From: Bacteroidales bacterium
GTDB lineage: Bacteria > Bacteroidota > Bacteroidia > Bacteroidales > P3
Assembly: GCA_017645585.1 (NCBI GenBank)
Contig: JAGCOF010000046.1
Coordinates: 1 to 38,991, forward strand
DNA length: 38,991 nucleotides
Direction: 5' to 3'
The notes below the pieces were generated by a model that was not told where the DNA came from, did not search any database, and worked only from the letters and a program-made list of their open reading frames with translations. Positions 6,819 to 15,195 of the stretch are shown here, piece after piece. Both the position numbers and the translations under genes were made by a program. The number at the start of each line of letters is the position of its first letter. Position 1 is the stretch's first letter.

Positions 6819-9800
6819 ATGCACATGTTTGGCAAATATATCGCACTGATAACGTGCCTCTTGATCTCAATCGGCGCATTTGCGCAGAAGGGTGGGGCAG
6901 CCTCGTTTGCGCTGACAGAGGAGGCCGACGGCAGTTATCGACTGACGTTCACGCTGGGCGATGTTGCTACACGGCCATTGGACAATGGATTTGTCTCCGT
7001 TGATGCAGTCGGCATGGCCAACTTGGCGCCACGTGCAGGGTTGCCGGCGTTGCCTCAGATGAGTCGTCTGCTGTCGTTGCCGCGCGGCAGCCGTGTGACG
7101 GTGGGCGACATTGAGGTGTCGCGCCGCTCCATTGACATTGCAGGGCATATTGTGCCTTATACGGGTGCGACAGTGAAAGACCAGCCGGAGCCGTCGGTGG
7201 AGCCCGACAAGGAGGTCTACGGGGGCGATGGTTGGTACAGCAATGGTGACCCTGTCGAGGTGGAGGACCTCGGCGTGATGGGTGACCGTCAGCTGTTCCG
7301 TATTACGGTGCATCCTGTGGAATATATGCCGTTGACGATGGGCCTCAACGCGTTGACCTCCATATCAACCACCCTTACAATCACCTCCTCGTCGCACATT
7401 TCTCATTACTCATCGCCTGTCAAGCAGCTGCTTATCGTATCGCGACCTATGTTCCGCGAGGGGTTGCAGCCTTTTGTGCGCTGGAAACGCCAGGAGGGTT
7501 ACAAGGTGACGGAGCTCTATGTCGACACCAACAAGCGCGACAGCATCAAGGCACAGATAGCCCCGTTCTTCGCTGGCGAAGCGCCCGATTATTTGCTGCT
7601 GGTGGGGGATGCCGCACAGATACAGGCTTTCCCGGGCACCACCCATCCTTCCAGCATGACAAGTCACATCACCGACCTCTATTATGCCGAGCATACGGGT
7701 GATTATCTGCCCGATGCCATTATTGGTCGTTGGCCCGTCAACGACACTGCTCAATTAGGGGCCGTGTTGCGCAAGACATTGCGCTACGAACAGGGTCGCG
7801 ATCTCGACACGATGCGACTTAAACGCATGTTGCTGGTGGCCGGTGCCGAAAGTCAGTCGCCGGCGCCCATCACCACCAACGGGCAGGTGAACTACCTCAG
7901 TCGTGAAGTGGTGCTTGCCCACCCCGAAATTGACACTCACTGCTACTACAATCCAGCTTCATCTAACCAGCGAGCTGCGATACTTGGCGATTTGAGTCAG
8001 GGAGTTTCCGTGCTCAGCTACACAGCCCATTGTACTCTGGCCGGATGGAGCAATCCCTCGGTGTCGTTTGGCAGCATTGACACCCTCGATAATCCGCAGC
8101 CGCTGCTGTATATCAATAATTGTTGTCTGAGCAATGCTTTCACCGGCACCTGCTTTGGCGAACAACTGATACGTAAGCCCGTGGGCGGCGCCATCGGTGT
8201 GATTGGTGCCACCAATTCAACCCTCTGGAATGAGGATTACTATTGGGCCGTAGGCCCCAAATACCCTTTCACGCTTGAGCCTGTTTTCGACCCTGCAAGA
8301 CTTGGCGCTTTCGACCGCTGGATAGGGCGTATCCCCGAGGTGCAGACGCAGGGTGAATTGTTGGTGGCAGGCAATATGTCTGTCATGGCCTTCGGGTCGC
8401 CCTACGACAAGTTCTATTGGGAAATATACTGCCTCTTCGGTGATCCTACATTGAGGCCCTATGTTGGTGCGCCGCAATCCATTGCGCTGCAATTCACCAA
8501 CGGTGCCCCACATGATGGTAGTGGTTATGTTTACCTTGCTGGTACGCCTGGTGTTACCGTCACCGCCATGCAACATGATACGGTGTTGGGTGTGGGTGTT
8601 ATGAGCGCTGATGGACATTTGGCCCTCGAACTTAATCGCTCGATAGACACCTCAAAACTCATTCTTACGGCCAGCGCCTATGGGTATCTGCCGCGTGTTG
8701 ACACGGTAATGGTGCAGCCGGTCAGCGGCATAGGCGTTGCGTTGCGTGAAGTGGCTGTGAGCGACAGCACGGTGACATGCCGCGTCGAGAACGTCGGCAC
8801 GCAACCGTTGTATGACTTGCGAGTGGTGTTTAGCCAAATGGATGCCGACAGTGCCGTTGATGCACTCATTGCCGAACAGCAGGCGGTCGTCGATACCCTC
8901 TTGCCGCACCATAGCCACAACATCATACTGCCCGTGCAGGTGACTGCCGTGGGACAATACCCGTTTTGGCAGGCGCAATTGTTTGCTTGGGATAGTGCCG
9001 AAGGAATGCTTTGCTGTCTTACTTTGGAGGAGCCGATAAACATTGACTATCCGGTTGCTACGTTCCGACTGCTGGAGTCTGACGGCAGTTTGGCTCATGG
9101 ATTGTTGGCGCAGCATGAATACAAACTGGAAACGATAGTGGATGGCATTTTTGACAGTATGAACCTTGTGCTTACTACCCTGCCAACCGAGGAGGTGATT
9201 GGCAATCATTCTTTGTTTACAACTCCAGACACCCTAAATCACCTCCACATAGAAGCATCGCTGATGCGAGGGAATTACCGCACTGATTATGACTACTACA
9301 TGATAGGCGGCCATAAGATGGATAGCTTTGAAGACGGCTTTAATAGCTATCCTTGGCAGCAGGGAGGCACCCTTCCGTGGCGTATTGACAGCACCGTGAC
9401 CCATAGAGGACGTTATAGTGCGCGTAGTGGCGCCATCGACTATCGACAGACATCCGACCTTGTGATTGAAGTGTTCTTGGCTCAACCAGATACGCTCAGC
9501 TATTGGTTTAAAACCTCGTCGGAAGTATCGCATGACAAGTTTATCTTCTATGTCGACGGTACGCAGCGAGGGGAAGCCTGGTGGGGTGAGAGTCAGTGGA
9601 TGCAACGCACCCACAACATTTCTGCCGGCCATCATACGCTACAGTGGCGTTATGTAAAGGACGAGAGTGACGACGCTGGCAGCGATTGCGTGTGGATTGA
9701 CGATGTGCGCCTGCCGTTGGCCTTATGGGATTCGGCTTATGGCTGGTTCAAGGACACCACTACGTTGGGTATCAATCAAGAAGGACCTAAGCCTTTTGCT

Positions 9801-10016
9801 CTTGACATTCGTCCTAATCCTACTACGGGCACAGTAACTGTGGAGGGCACCGGTATGTTGCGTCTCTATGACCTCTATGGCCGTGAGGTATATGTGGAGC
9901 TGCTCTACTCCCCACGCACCACGCTCCACTTGCAGTTCCTGCCCGACGGTATCTACCTGCTACAGGTGACTGTCGACAAGGAAATATATAATCAAAAACT
10001 CATCATACAGCACTAA
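6819..10016 (+). CDS. Gingipain-type C25 cysteine peptidase with type IX secretion tail
   Basis: This is a 1065-residue secreted protein. It has a signal peptide (FGKYIALITCLLISIGAFAQ), a propeptide-like region to about residue 195, and a C25 catalytic domain starting at KQLLIVSRPMF. The catalytic pair is His404 in SYTAHCTLAGW and a Cys at 435 or 436 in NNCCLSNAFTGTCFGE; VGGAIGVIGATNST follows as in the family. A jelly-roll segment (FEDGFNSYPW to VWIDDVRLP) resembles cleaved-adhesin domains. Residues about 992-1065 (DIRPNPTTGTVTVEG, LYDLYGREVY, DGIYLLQV) form a type A T9SS sorting domain, so it is exported across the outer membrane and probably anchored. The His motif reads AHC rather than GHG and two adjacent Cys occupy the nucleophile site. 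Specificity cannot be told from sequence. Confidence 0.9.
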   Translation: MHMFGKYIALITCLLISIGAFAQKGGAASFALTEEADGSYRLTFTLGDVATRPLDNGFVSVDAVGMANLAPRAGLPALPQMSRLLSLPRGSRVTVGDIEVSRRSIDIAGHIVPYTGATVKDQPEPSVEPDKEVYGGDGWYSNGDPVEVEDLGVMGDRQLFRITVHPVEYMPLTMGLNALTSISTTLTITSSSHISHYSSPVKQLLIVSRPMFREGLQPFVRWKRQEGYKVTELYVDTNKRDSIKAQIAPFFAGEAPDYLLLVGDAAQIQAFPGTTHPSSMTSHITDLYYAEHTGDYLPDAIIGRWPVNDTAQLGAVLRKTLRYEQGRDLDTMRLKRMLLVAGAESQSPAPITTNGQVNYLSREVVLAHPEIDTHCYYNPASSNQRAAILGDLSQGVSVLSYTAHCTLAGWSNPSVSFGSIDTLDNPQPLLYINNCCLSNAFTGTCFGEQLIRKPVGGAIGVIGATNSTLWNEDYYWAVGPKYPFTLEPVFDPARLGAFDRWIGRIPEVQTQGELLVAGNMSVMAFGSPYDKFYWEIYCLFGDPTLRPYVGAPQSIALQFTNGAPHDGSGYVYLAGTPGVTVTAMQHDTVLGVGVMSADGHLALELNRSIDTSKLILTASAYGYLPRVDTVMVQPVSGIGVALREVAVSDSTVTCRVENVGTQPLYDLRVVFSQMDADSAVDALIAEQQAVVDTLLPHHSHNIILPVQVTAVGQYPFWQAQLFAWDSAEGMLCCLTLEEPINIDYPVATFRLLESDGSLAHGLLAQHEYKLETIVDGIFDSMNLVLTTLPTEEVIGNHSLFTTPDTLNHLHIEASLMRGNYRTDYDYYMIGGHKMDSFEDGFNSYPWQQGGTLPWRIDSTVTHRGRYSARSGAIDYRQTSDLVIEVFLAQPDTLSYWFKTSSEVSHDKFIFYVDGTQRGEAWWGESQWMQRTHNISAGHHTLQWRYVKDESDDAGSDCVWIDDVRLPLALWDSAYGWFKDTTTLGINQEGPKPFALDIRPNPTTGTVTVEGTGMLRLYDLYGREVYVELLYSPRTTLHLQFLPDGIYLLQVTVDKEIYNQKLIIQH

Positions 10017-10019
10017 TCT

Positions 10020-10853
10020 ATGACTACTTCTGACACCCTTGATCTCACAACACTGCCTTTCTACCAATGGGATACCTTTGTTACCGTGGTGGAGGAAGCC
10101 GATATGGGGGTGTACCAGAGTATGATGGATTCGATTTTCCGAGAAGAGGATTCTATAGCGCAACAACAACGACCTTCATTGTTCCGCGAACATACCCTTG
10201 TGCCGTATGACTCCAACTTGCTTGTACGGCCCGACAAATCATCTCCTTCATGGACATTTGTCCTGTTGGTAATCCTGACAGGTTTGCTTTGTCTCTACTA
10301 CAGGGTTCATAAAATCACCATTGGACATTTACTGCACTCTGTCGTGGACAGCCGCGCCATGGACCGTATGCTGCGGGGTAACAACATGACCCGTACTGTG
10401 CAGATGTTTCCTATGGGGTTGCTCTTAATTGCATCTCTGGCCTTGCCGGTAGCTTATTTTACCGACCGTTTGCCCTTCGTTAGCTATCTGACACTTAGTG
10501 CAGTGGTGATGCTGGCTTATTTGTTGCGCAATTTGCTTTTGCGGTTTTTTGGAACCATCTTTGACGACAGTGCGGCTGTGAATGCTTATATCACCAGCAA
10601 CTATCTATACCATCTTGTTCTTGCTTCTGTCACTATCCCGTTGCTTTTCCTTTTCTTCTATCTGCCGTGGAGCAATGAAGTTGTGTTGGATATCCTTGCC
10701 GGCCTTATCGCTTTAGAGTTCATTATGCGCCTCTTTAGAGGGCTGAAACTTTTTTTAACACAATCTTCTAACGCTTATTTCTATCTTTTTTACTATCTTT
10801 GCATCGTCGAGATTGTACCGATTTTAGTGCTTATTAAACAGATTATTGATTAG
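10020..10853 (+). CDS. DUF4271 membrane protein
   Basis: The 277-residue protein has a soluble N-terminal stretch (about 1-75) and then about six hydrophobic helices: SWTFVLLVILTGLLCLYY, GLLLIASLALPVAYF, YLTLSAVVMLAYLL, LYHLVLASVTIPLLFLFFY, VLDILAGLIALEFIM and AYFYLFYYLCIVEIVPILVLI. The RAMDRMLRGNN element and the order of helices match the DUF4271 family of Bacteroidetes. No enzymatic motif is visible. It starts 3 bp after the C25 stop and ends beside the HemD-like gene, with which it commonly clusters in this phylum. Function is unknown. Confidence 0.8.
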   Translation: MTTSDTLDLTTLPFYQWDTFVTVVEEADMGVYQSMMDSIFREEDSIAQQQRPSLFREHTLVPYDSNLLVRPDKSSPSWTFVLLVILTGLLCLYYRVHKITIGHLLHSVVDSRAMDRMLRGNNMTRTVQMFPMGLLLIASLALPVAYFTDRLPFVSYLTLSAVVMLAYLLRNLLLRFFGTIFDDSAAVNAYITSNYLYHLVLASVTIPLLFLFFYLPWSNEVVLDILAGLIALEFIMRLFRGLKLFLTQSSNAYFYLFYYLCIVEIVPILVLIKQIID

Positions 10854-10887
10854 TTCACAGAGAGTTGTGGCAATATCACAAGTAGTT

Positions 10888-11901
10888 ATGAAAATAAAAA
10901 AAGTCCTCATATCGCAACCGGAACCTGCCGATTTGGAGAAATCGCCATACCGAAATTTGATCCATAAGCATAACGTTGAGCTGACATTTTATAAATTTTT
11001 TGAGATTGTGGGTATCTCCGCTAGCGACTTCCGTAAGACGCGTATTCATATCGGAGATTATACTGCCATCATCTTCAATAGCAAGAACTCTATTGACCAC
11101 TTCTTCCGCATGTTGAAGGAGTTGCGCGAGACTGTCAGCGAGGACATGAAATACTTCTGCTCCACAGAAGCCATTGCTCTCTATCTGCAGAACTATATCC
11201 AATACCGCAAACGCAAGGTGTTCTTCGGCAACCAATACTTCTCCGACTTGGTGGAGGTCATTGCCAAACACCGTGACGAGAAGTATCTCTTCCCCTGCTC
11301 CGATGAGCGTCAAACTGAGTATACCAAAGCCCTCGACAAGGCCAAGATTAAATACATGAAAGCGCCTATGTATACCTCGGCGCCCAGAGATCTCACGAAA
11401 TTCAATATCGATGAATACGATGTCCTGGCCCTCTTCTCGCCCATAGGTGTGCGTAGTCTTGTTAAGAGTTTCCCTGATATCAAGGAACACAAAGTGCTTA
11501 TTGCTGCTTTTGGCACCTCCACCCATGCTGCACTGAAGGAACATGGCATCAAGCTTACCATTGCTGCTCCCACACAGTCGGCGCCCTCAATGGCTATGGC
11601 TCTTGAAAACTATATCCTCGGCAAGCAGCAGGATAGTGTGATTGCTTCCAAGGGTGATTCTTCAAAGCACGGTGTGAAGAATACAATTGCTACCTCGGGC
11701 AAACGGAGCAAGCCTGTCATTGCCAACAAGGAAATCTACAAGCAGCGTATGGAGGCCAAGAAGGCCCAAGCGGCTGCCCGTCGTGCCGCCCGTGCTGCCG
11801 AGAAAGCCAAGAAGGAAGCTGAGGCACAGATGGTGGTTGAAGCCAAAGTCCCCGAGAAGAAGACCTCTGCAAAGAAAACCGCGGAAAAGAAGGTGAAATG
11901 A
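10888..11901 (+). CDS. HemD-like (uroporphyrinogen-III synthase family) protein with basic Ala/Lys tail
   Basis: The first ATG with family similarity is at 10888 (MKIKKVLISQPEP), giving 337 residues. Residues about 1-245 follow the two-lobed HemD fold: DYTAIIFNSKNSIDHFF, KYFCSTEAIALYL, YDVLALFSPIGVRSL, AAFGTSTHAALKEHGI. Ordinary HemD is about 250 residues. Here a further 90 follow, ending in a low-complexity Lys/Ala/Arg/Glu segment (KKAQAAARRAARAAEKAKKE, and KKTSAKKTAEKK). No other heme genes are in the window, and many Bacteroidales lack early heme synthesis, so enzymatic activity is uncertain. Its stop overlaps the rnpA start by 4 bp, indicating translational coupling. Confidence 0.75.
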   Translation: MKIKKVLISQPEPADLEKSPYRNLIHKHNVELTFYKFFEIVGISASDFRKTRIHIGDYTAIIFNSKNSIDHFFRMLKELRETVSEDMKYFCSTEAIALYLQNYIQYRKRKVFFGNQYFSDLVEVIAKHRDEKYLFPCSDERQTEYTKALDKAKIKYMKAPMYTSAPRDLTKFNIDEYDVLALFSPIGVRSLVKSFPDIKEHKVLIAAFGTSTHAALKEHGIKLTIAAPTQSAPSMAMALENYILGKQQDSVIASKGDSSKHGVKNTIATSGKRSKPVIANKEIYKQRMEAKKAQAAARRAARAAEKAKKEAEAQMVVEAKVPEKKTSAKKTAEKKVK

Positions 11902-12293
11902 GTTTCACCTTTTCAAAAGAGGAGCGGCTCTGTAGTAGGCAGTTGATAGAACGCCTCTACAGCGAAGGCCACCGACTGATGGCATATCCCTATAGTGTGC
12001 AGTGGATGGTTGTTCGTGATTCCTCTGATTCATCTATTCCTTGTCAGGTGCTCATTGTAGCTCCTAAGCGCAAGTTCCATCACGCAGTAGACCGCAACCG
12101 CGTGCGCCGTCTCACGCGCGAGTGCTACCGCCTGCGCAAACAGCACCTATATGACTTTCTGAACATGCATGGCATCAGCATTGTATTCTCTATGGTTTAC
12201 ATTCACAATGAAATAATGCCTTTTCAGCAGCTGGGACATAAGATGGACAAATTGCTGGATGCATTAGAGAAGGAAATAATGGCAACGTTATGA
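11898..12293 (+). CDS. rnpA: Ribonuclease P protein component
   Basis: This 131-residue basic protein binds RNase P RNA and assists tRNA 5' maturation. The signature RNR helix is clear ([22 protein letters not shown], split around residues 55-76), preceded by the N-terminal [20 protein letters not shown] and a central strand. The start codon overlaps the HemD-like stop (ATGA, 11898-11901) and its own stop overlaps the yidD start in the same way. The usual partner rpmH is not adjacent, which is common in Bacteroidetes. Confidence 0.92.
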   Translation: MSFTFSKEERLCSRQLIERLYSEGHRLMAYPYSVQWMVVRDSSDSSIPCQVLIVAPKRKFHHAVDRNRVRRLTRECYRLRKQHLYDFLNMHGISIVFSMVYIHNEIMPFQQLGHKMDKLLDALEKEIMATL

Positions 12294-12514
12294 AGTTCAA
12301 ACCCCTCTCTTGGATAATGCTGGCATTGATAGCCTTCTATCGTACCTGCATCTCACCGCTGACGCCTCCTGCCTGTCGCTATACCCCCACCTGCTCACAG
12401 TATGCTCAGGAAGCGATAAGGAAATATGGTCCTTTCAAAGGTGGATGGTTGGCTTTTAAGCGCATACTGCGATGCAATCCATTCGGTGGCTCAGGGTATG
12501 ATCCGGTGCCTTAA
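12290..12514 (+). CDS. yidD: Membrane protein insertion efficiency factor
   Basis: The 74-residue protein carries all YidD hallmarks: [38 protein letters not shown] and RILRCNPF, with the conserved Cys residues. It is a small amphipathic membrane-associated protein that assists YidC-dependent insertion. ATGA overlap with rnpA shows translational coupling. It converges with the HAD gene, and the palindrome TTAA at 12511-12514 supplies both stop codons. Confidence 0.95.
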   Translation: MKFKPLSWIMLALIAFYRTCISPLTPPACRYTPTCSQYAQEAIRKYGPFKGGWLAFKRILRCNPFGGSGYDPVP

Positions 12515-13152
12515 AGACATTTCATTAGACAGGCAAAGTCGTCGATAAGACAATCAGCGCCGGCGGCACGAAGGTCATCAGACGATTGGTTGCCATAGGT
12601 AACCCCGCATGTGCGGCAACCCGCTGCACGTCCCATCATAATGTCAAACGAAGCGTCACCCACTACCAAGGCATCACCAGCGGGAATATTCAGTTGCCTC
12701 AATATCATCTCCACAGGCTCGGGATGAGGTTTGTGCCGTTGCACGTCGTTGGCGCTGACAATGGCGTTGATGTATTTCTCCAGATGAAATGTTTTTACAA
12801 AGCCGTCGAGTGTCGGGCGTCCACGACTGCTACAGATGGCCAACAGCAGTCCTCGTTCATGCAGGGCCGTGAGGGTGTCAAGCACATGCGGAAAGAGGGT
12901 GACAACGCCTGGATGGTTGTCCTCATCGAAGACTTGGCGGTAGATCTCGGCACAACGTTCGGCGGTGGCGAGGTCAACACCACAAAGCGTGATAAAGCAC
13001 TGCATCAGCGGCAACCCGATGATACCGCGACATTCAGCATCGCTACGTGGCGGCAGGTGTAACTCGGCAAGGGTCCGGTGTAGGGTGCTGACAATTAGCG
13101 GCTGGGTGTCAGCCAGCGTGCCGTCGAAATCAAGGATGACAAGCCGTGTCAC
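12511..13152 (-). CDS. HAD-family phosphatase coupled to riboflavin synthase
   Basis: The 213-residue protein is of HAD subfamily IA. Motif I is DFDGTLADT at 8-16, motif II is ICSSRGRP, motif III is KPHPEP, and motif IV is VVGDASFDI. The cap is helical, as in phosphoglycolate phosphatase/beta-phosphoglucomutase relatives. Translation starts at GTG (13152) overlapping the ribE stop as GTGA, so the two are translationally coupled. HAD enzymes supply the dephosphorylation of 5-amino-6-ribitylaminouracil phosphate in riboflavin synthesis (YigB/YbjI, YcsE). This coupling makes that role plausible here but it is inferred, not shown. Confidence 0.85.
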   Translation of the reverse strand: MTRLVILDFDGTLADTQPLIVSTLHRTLAELHLPPRSDAECRGIIGLPLMQCFITLCGVDLATAERCAEIYRQVFDEDNHPGVVTLFPHVLDTLTALHERGLLLAICSSRGRPTLDGFVKTFHLEKYINAIVSANDVQRHKPHPEPVEMILRQLNIPAGDALVVGDASFDIMMGRAAGCRTCGVTYGNQSSDDLRAAGADCLIDDFACLMKCL

Positions 13153-13760
13153 TTCTGGGCGTCCATGTATTGCTCAAGCAAACGTTGAACGTATTTTCCG
13201 AAGACGTCGAACTCGATGTTGACAACGGTGCCTGGCTTGAAGTTGTGGAAATTGGTCACATGGAAAGTGTAGGGGATGATTGCCACTGAGAACATGCCGG
13301 GCTCGCTATCCACTACTGTGAGACTCACGCCGTTGATGCTAATGCTGCCCTTGGGAACGGTGATGCTGGGGGCGTTTTTGGCGTCGTATTCAAAGTAGAA
13401 GCGCCAACTGCCGTTGTCGTCCACCACCTTGGTGCAGGTGGCTGTTTGGTCGACGTGGCCCTGCACGATGTGGCCGTCGAAGCGGCCGTCCATGCGCATC
13501 GAGCGCTCCACATTGACCTCGGTGCCCACCTGCCAGGTGCTGAGGTTGGTCTTGAGCATCGTCTCGTCCATAGCGGTGACCACATACTGTTTCTTCTCCT
13601 TGTCGACTTTTACCACAGTGAGGCAACAGCCGTCGTGCGCCATGCTCTGGTCGATAGCCAGCTCGTCGCCGAAGGGAACCTTGAGGGTAAAGTGGTAGTT
13701 GGTGTTCTCTTTCTCTATCTTGACGACTTTGGCCGTCATCTCTATAATTCCTGTAAACAT
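13149..13760 (-). CDS. ribE: Riboflavin synthase, alpha chain
   Basis: This 203-residue protein is built of two lumazine-binding repeats. The N-terminus MFTGIIE is diagnostic and the first repeat has GCCLTVV. The second has GHIVQGHVDQTA and KGSISINGVSLTVV, and the C-terminus is the usual trimerisation helix (FGKYVQRLLEQY). It converts two 6,7-dimethyl-8-ribityllumazine molecules to riboflavin. In the first repeat SMAHDGCCLTV replaces the common S-AVNGVCLTV. It is downstream of gltS and the barrel gene and coupled to a HAD phosphatase. Confidence 0.95.
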   Translation of the reverse strand: MFTGIIEMTAKVVKIEKENTNYHFTLKVPFGDELAIDQSMAHDGCCLTVVKVDKEKKQYVVTAMDETMLKTNLSTWQVGTEVNVERSMRMDGRFDGHIVQGHVDQTATCTKVVDDNGSWRFYFEYDAKNAPSITVPKGSISINGVSLTVVDSEPGMFSVAIIPYTFHVTNFHNFKPGTVVNIEFDVFGKYVQRLLEQYMDAQK

Positions 13761-13766
13761 TTGATA

Positions 13767-13804
13767 TGATTGCTTGATTGTCTGAATGTTTGATTGCTTG
13801 ATTG
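13767..13804. repeat. 14-bp direct repeat between ribE and the barrel gene
   Basis: TGATTGCTTGATTG occurs at 13767-13780 and again at 13791-13804, 24 bp apart, filling almost the whole 47-bp spacer. No promoter is visible in it. Confidence 0.75.
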
Positions 13805-13807
13805 GGA

Positions 13808-15175
13808 TTAGAACATATATCCCATTTTGATATAGAAGTTACTGAACTTTGAGTTGTCCTGCTGGTCGAAGGCGGTGGCCCAGTCGACGGAGAGGACGAA
13901 GTTGTCGTTCATGGCCACCTTCAAGCCGCAGCCGCCGCCGAGGTGGGGGTCGTATAGACGCTGGTAGTCGATATTGGTTTGGTCGTCGGTTATAGGGGCA
14001 CCTATGTGCGGGTTGTGCGACACGCTGCGGTAAGGCTGCACGACCATGCCGGCGTCGAGGAAGGGTACAAGGCCTAGGTAGAACATATTCTTTCCAACCT
14101 TCAAGCTTGCCACTCGTGTGCGCAACTCGACGTTGGCGAAGGCCACGCCGGGGGCGAGGATGCGGTTGCGCAAGATACCACGCACTGAGTTGGCGCCGCC
14201 CAGTCCTTCGTAGATTACGCGCTGCATATAGAGTTGGTTGAGGTAAGTGTTGAGGTAGAAAGGACTGGCGCCGGCGAGGGTGAGCTGTGTGCCGACGCGA
14301 TAGGCGAAGATGAGACGGTCGCTGTAGAGCGAGATGTAATGACGCCAATTGAAGTTAAATTTCAGGTTGTTGTAGTCGCTCATATTGCCAAGCCCCGCAT
14401 AATAGGAGAGGAAGGCGTCGGTATGGATGCCGCGGGTGGGGTTCTGCTGGCGGTCGCGTGTGTCGTAGGTAACGCCGCCATGTAGGTAAGGATGGAAGCC
14501 GCCATTGGACTCGGCGGGGCTGATATAGCCGTCCCGGACATAGTAGTCAAAAAGCGACACCGTATCGGGAAGTTTGTTTTCTTCCTTCTTAGTGTAAGAG
14601 TTGAGGCGGTCTACGTCGACAGATCCGACGCCGAAATAGAGCAGGCCGATGCCGGCATTCCAATAGAGGGGTTTATGAATTGTTCCTTGAATGTCGGCAC
14701 TGAAGCGGAACAGGTCGCGGCGGTATTTGTAATAGGCGCGCGAGATATAGGCGGGGTCGTCCTGGTTTGCATAGGCGGCATTGTATTCCGACTGGTAGCC
14801 GTTAAAGCCGTAGAAGTCGCACATCTGGTCGGGCAGATAGGTGATGTCAACACTGAGTCTGTGGTTTGGAATAAGGTGTTTGGAGTCGTAGGAGGTGCGG
14901 AAAATGCCAAAGTTCTTAGTGGTGTAGGCCGCTTCGGCATAGAAGGAGTGGAGATACTCGGGGTAGGTGGAACCGTCGCCGAAGTAGTAGATGTTGGTCA
15001 GCGCGCCGTATTGTAGGCCCAGGTCAGCATCGTAGGCTACGCTGGGCAGCACGCCAAAAGTCCAGCCTTGACGGATGTGGCGGGTGGTGTCTTGCGCATG
15101 CAAAGTGCAAGATGAAAGGTAAAGAGTTAATATCAGACTGACGCTGGTAAATGTGGTAAGTATTATTTTCTTCAT
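13808..15175 (-). CDS. Omp85/BamA-like outer membrane barrel (surface antigen D15 type)
   Basis: This 455-residue protein has a signal peptide that may be of the lipoprotein type (LILTLYLSSC, Cys near 23, although LHAQ after it also fits signal peptidase I). Amphipathic strands follow, rich in Tyr and Gly. GGANSVRGILRNRI near residue 325 matches the VRG motif of the Omp85 family lid loop, and the chain ends MGYMF with the terminal Phe expected of outer membrane barrels. No POTRA domains are present, so it is not the essential BamA. It is more like the short surface-antigen proteins often paired with metabolic genes. It lies 20 bp downstream of gltS. Function is unknown. Confidence 0.75.
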   Translation of the reverse strand: MKKIILTTFTSVSLILTLYLSSCTLHAQDTTRHIRQGWTFGVLPSVAYDADLGLQYGALTNIYYFGDGSTYPEYLHSFYAEAAYTTKNFGIFRTSYDSKHLIPNHRLSVDITYLPDQMCDFYGFNGYQSEYNAAYANQDDPAYISRAYYKYRRDLFRFSADIQGTIHKPLYWNAGIGLLYFGVGSVDVDRLNSYTKKEENKLPDTVSLFDYYVRDGYISPAESNGGFHPYLHGGVTYDTRDRQQNPTRGIHTDAFLSYYAGLGNMSDYNNLKFNFNWRHYISLYSDRLIFAYRVGTQLTLAGASPFYLNTYLNQLYMQRVIYEGLGGANSVRGILRNRILAPGVAFANVELRTRVASLKVGKNMFYLGLVPFLDAGMVVQPYRSVSHNPHIGAPITDDQTNIDYQRLYDPHLGGGCGLKVAMNDNFVLSVDWATAFDQQDNSKFSNFYIKMGYMF

Positions 15176-15195
15176 CTTTTGACAATTTTAGTTCC

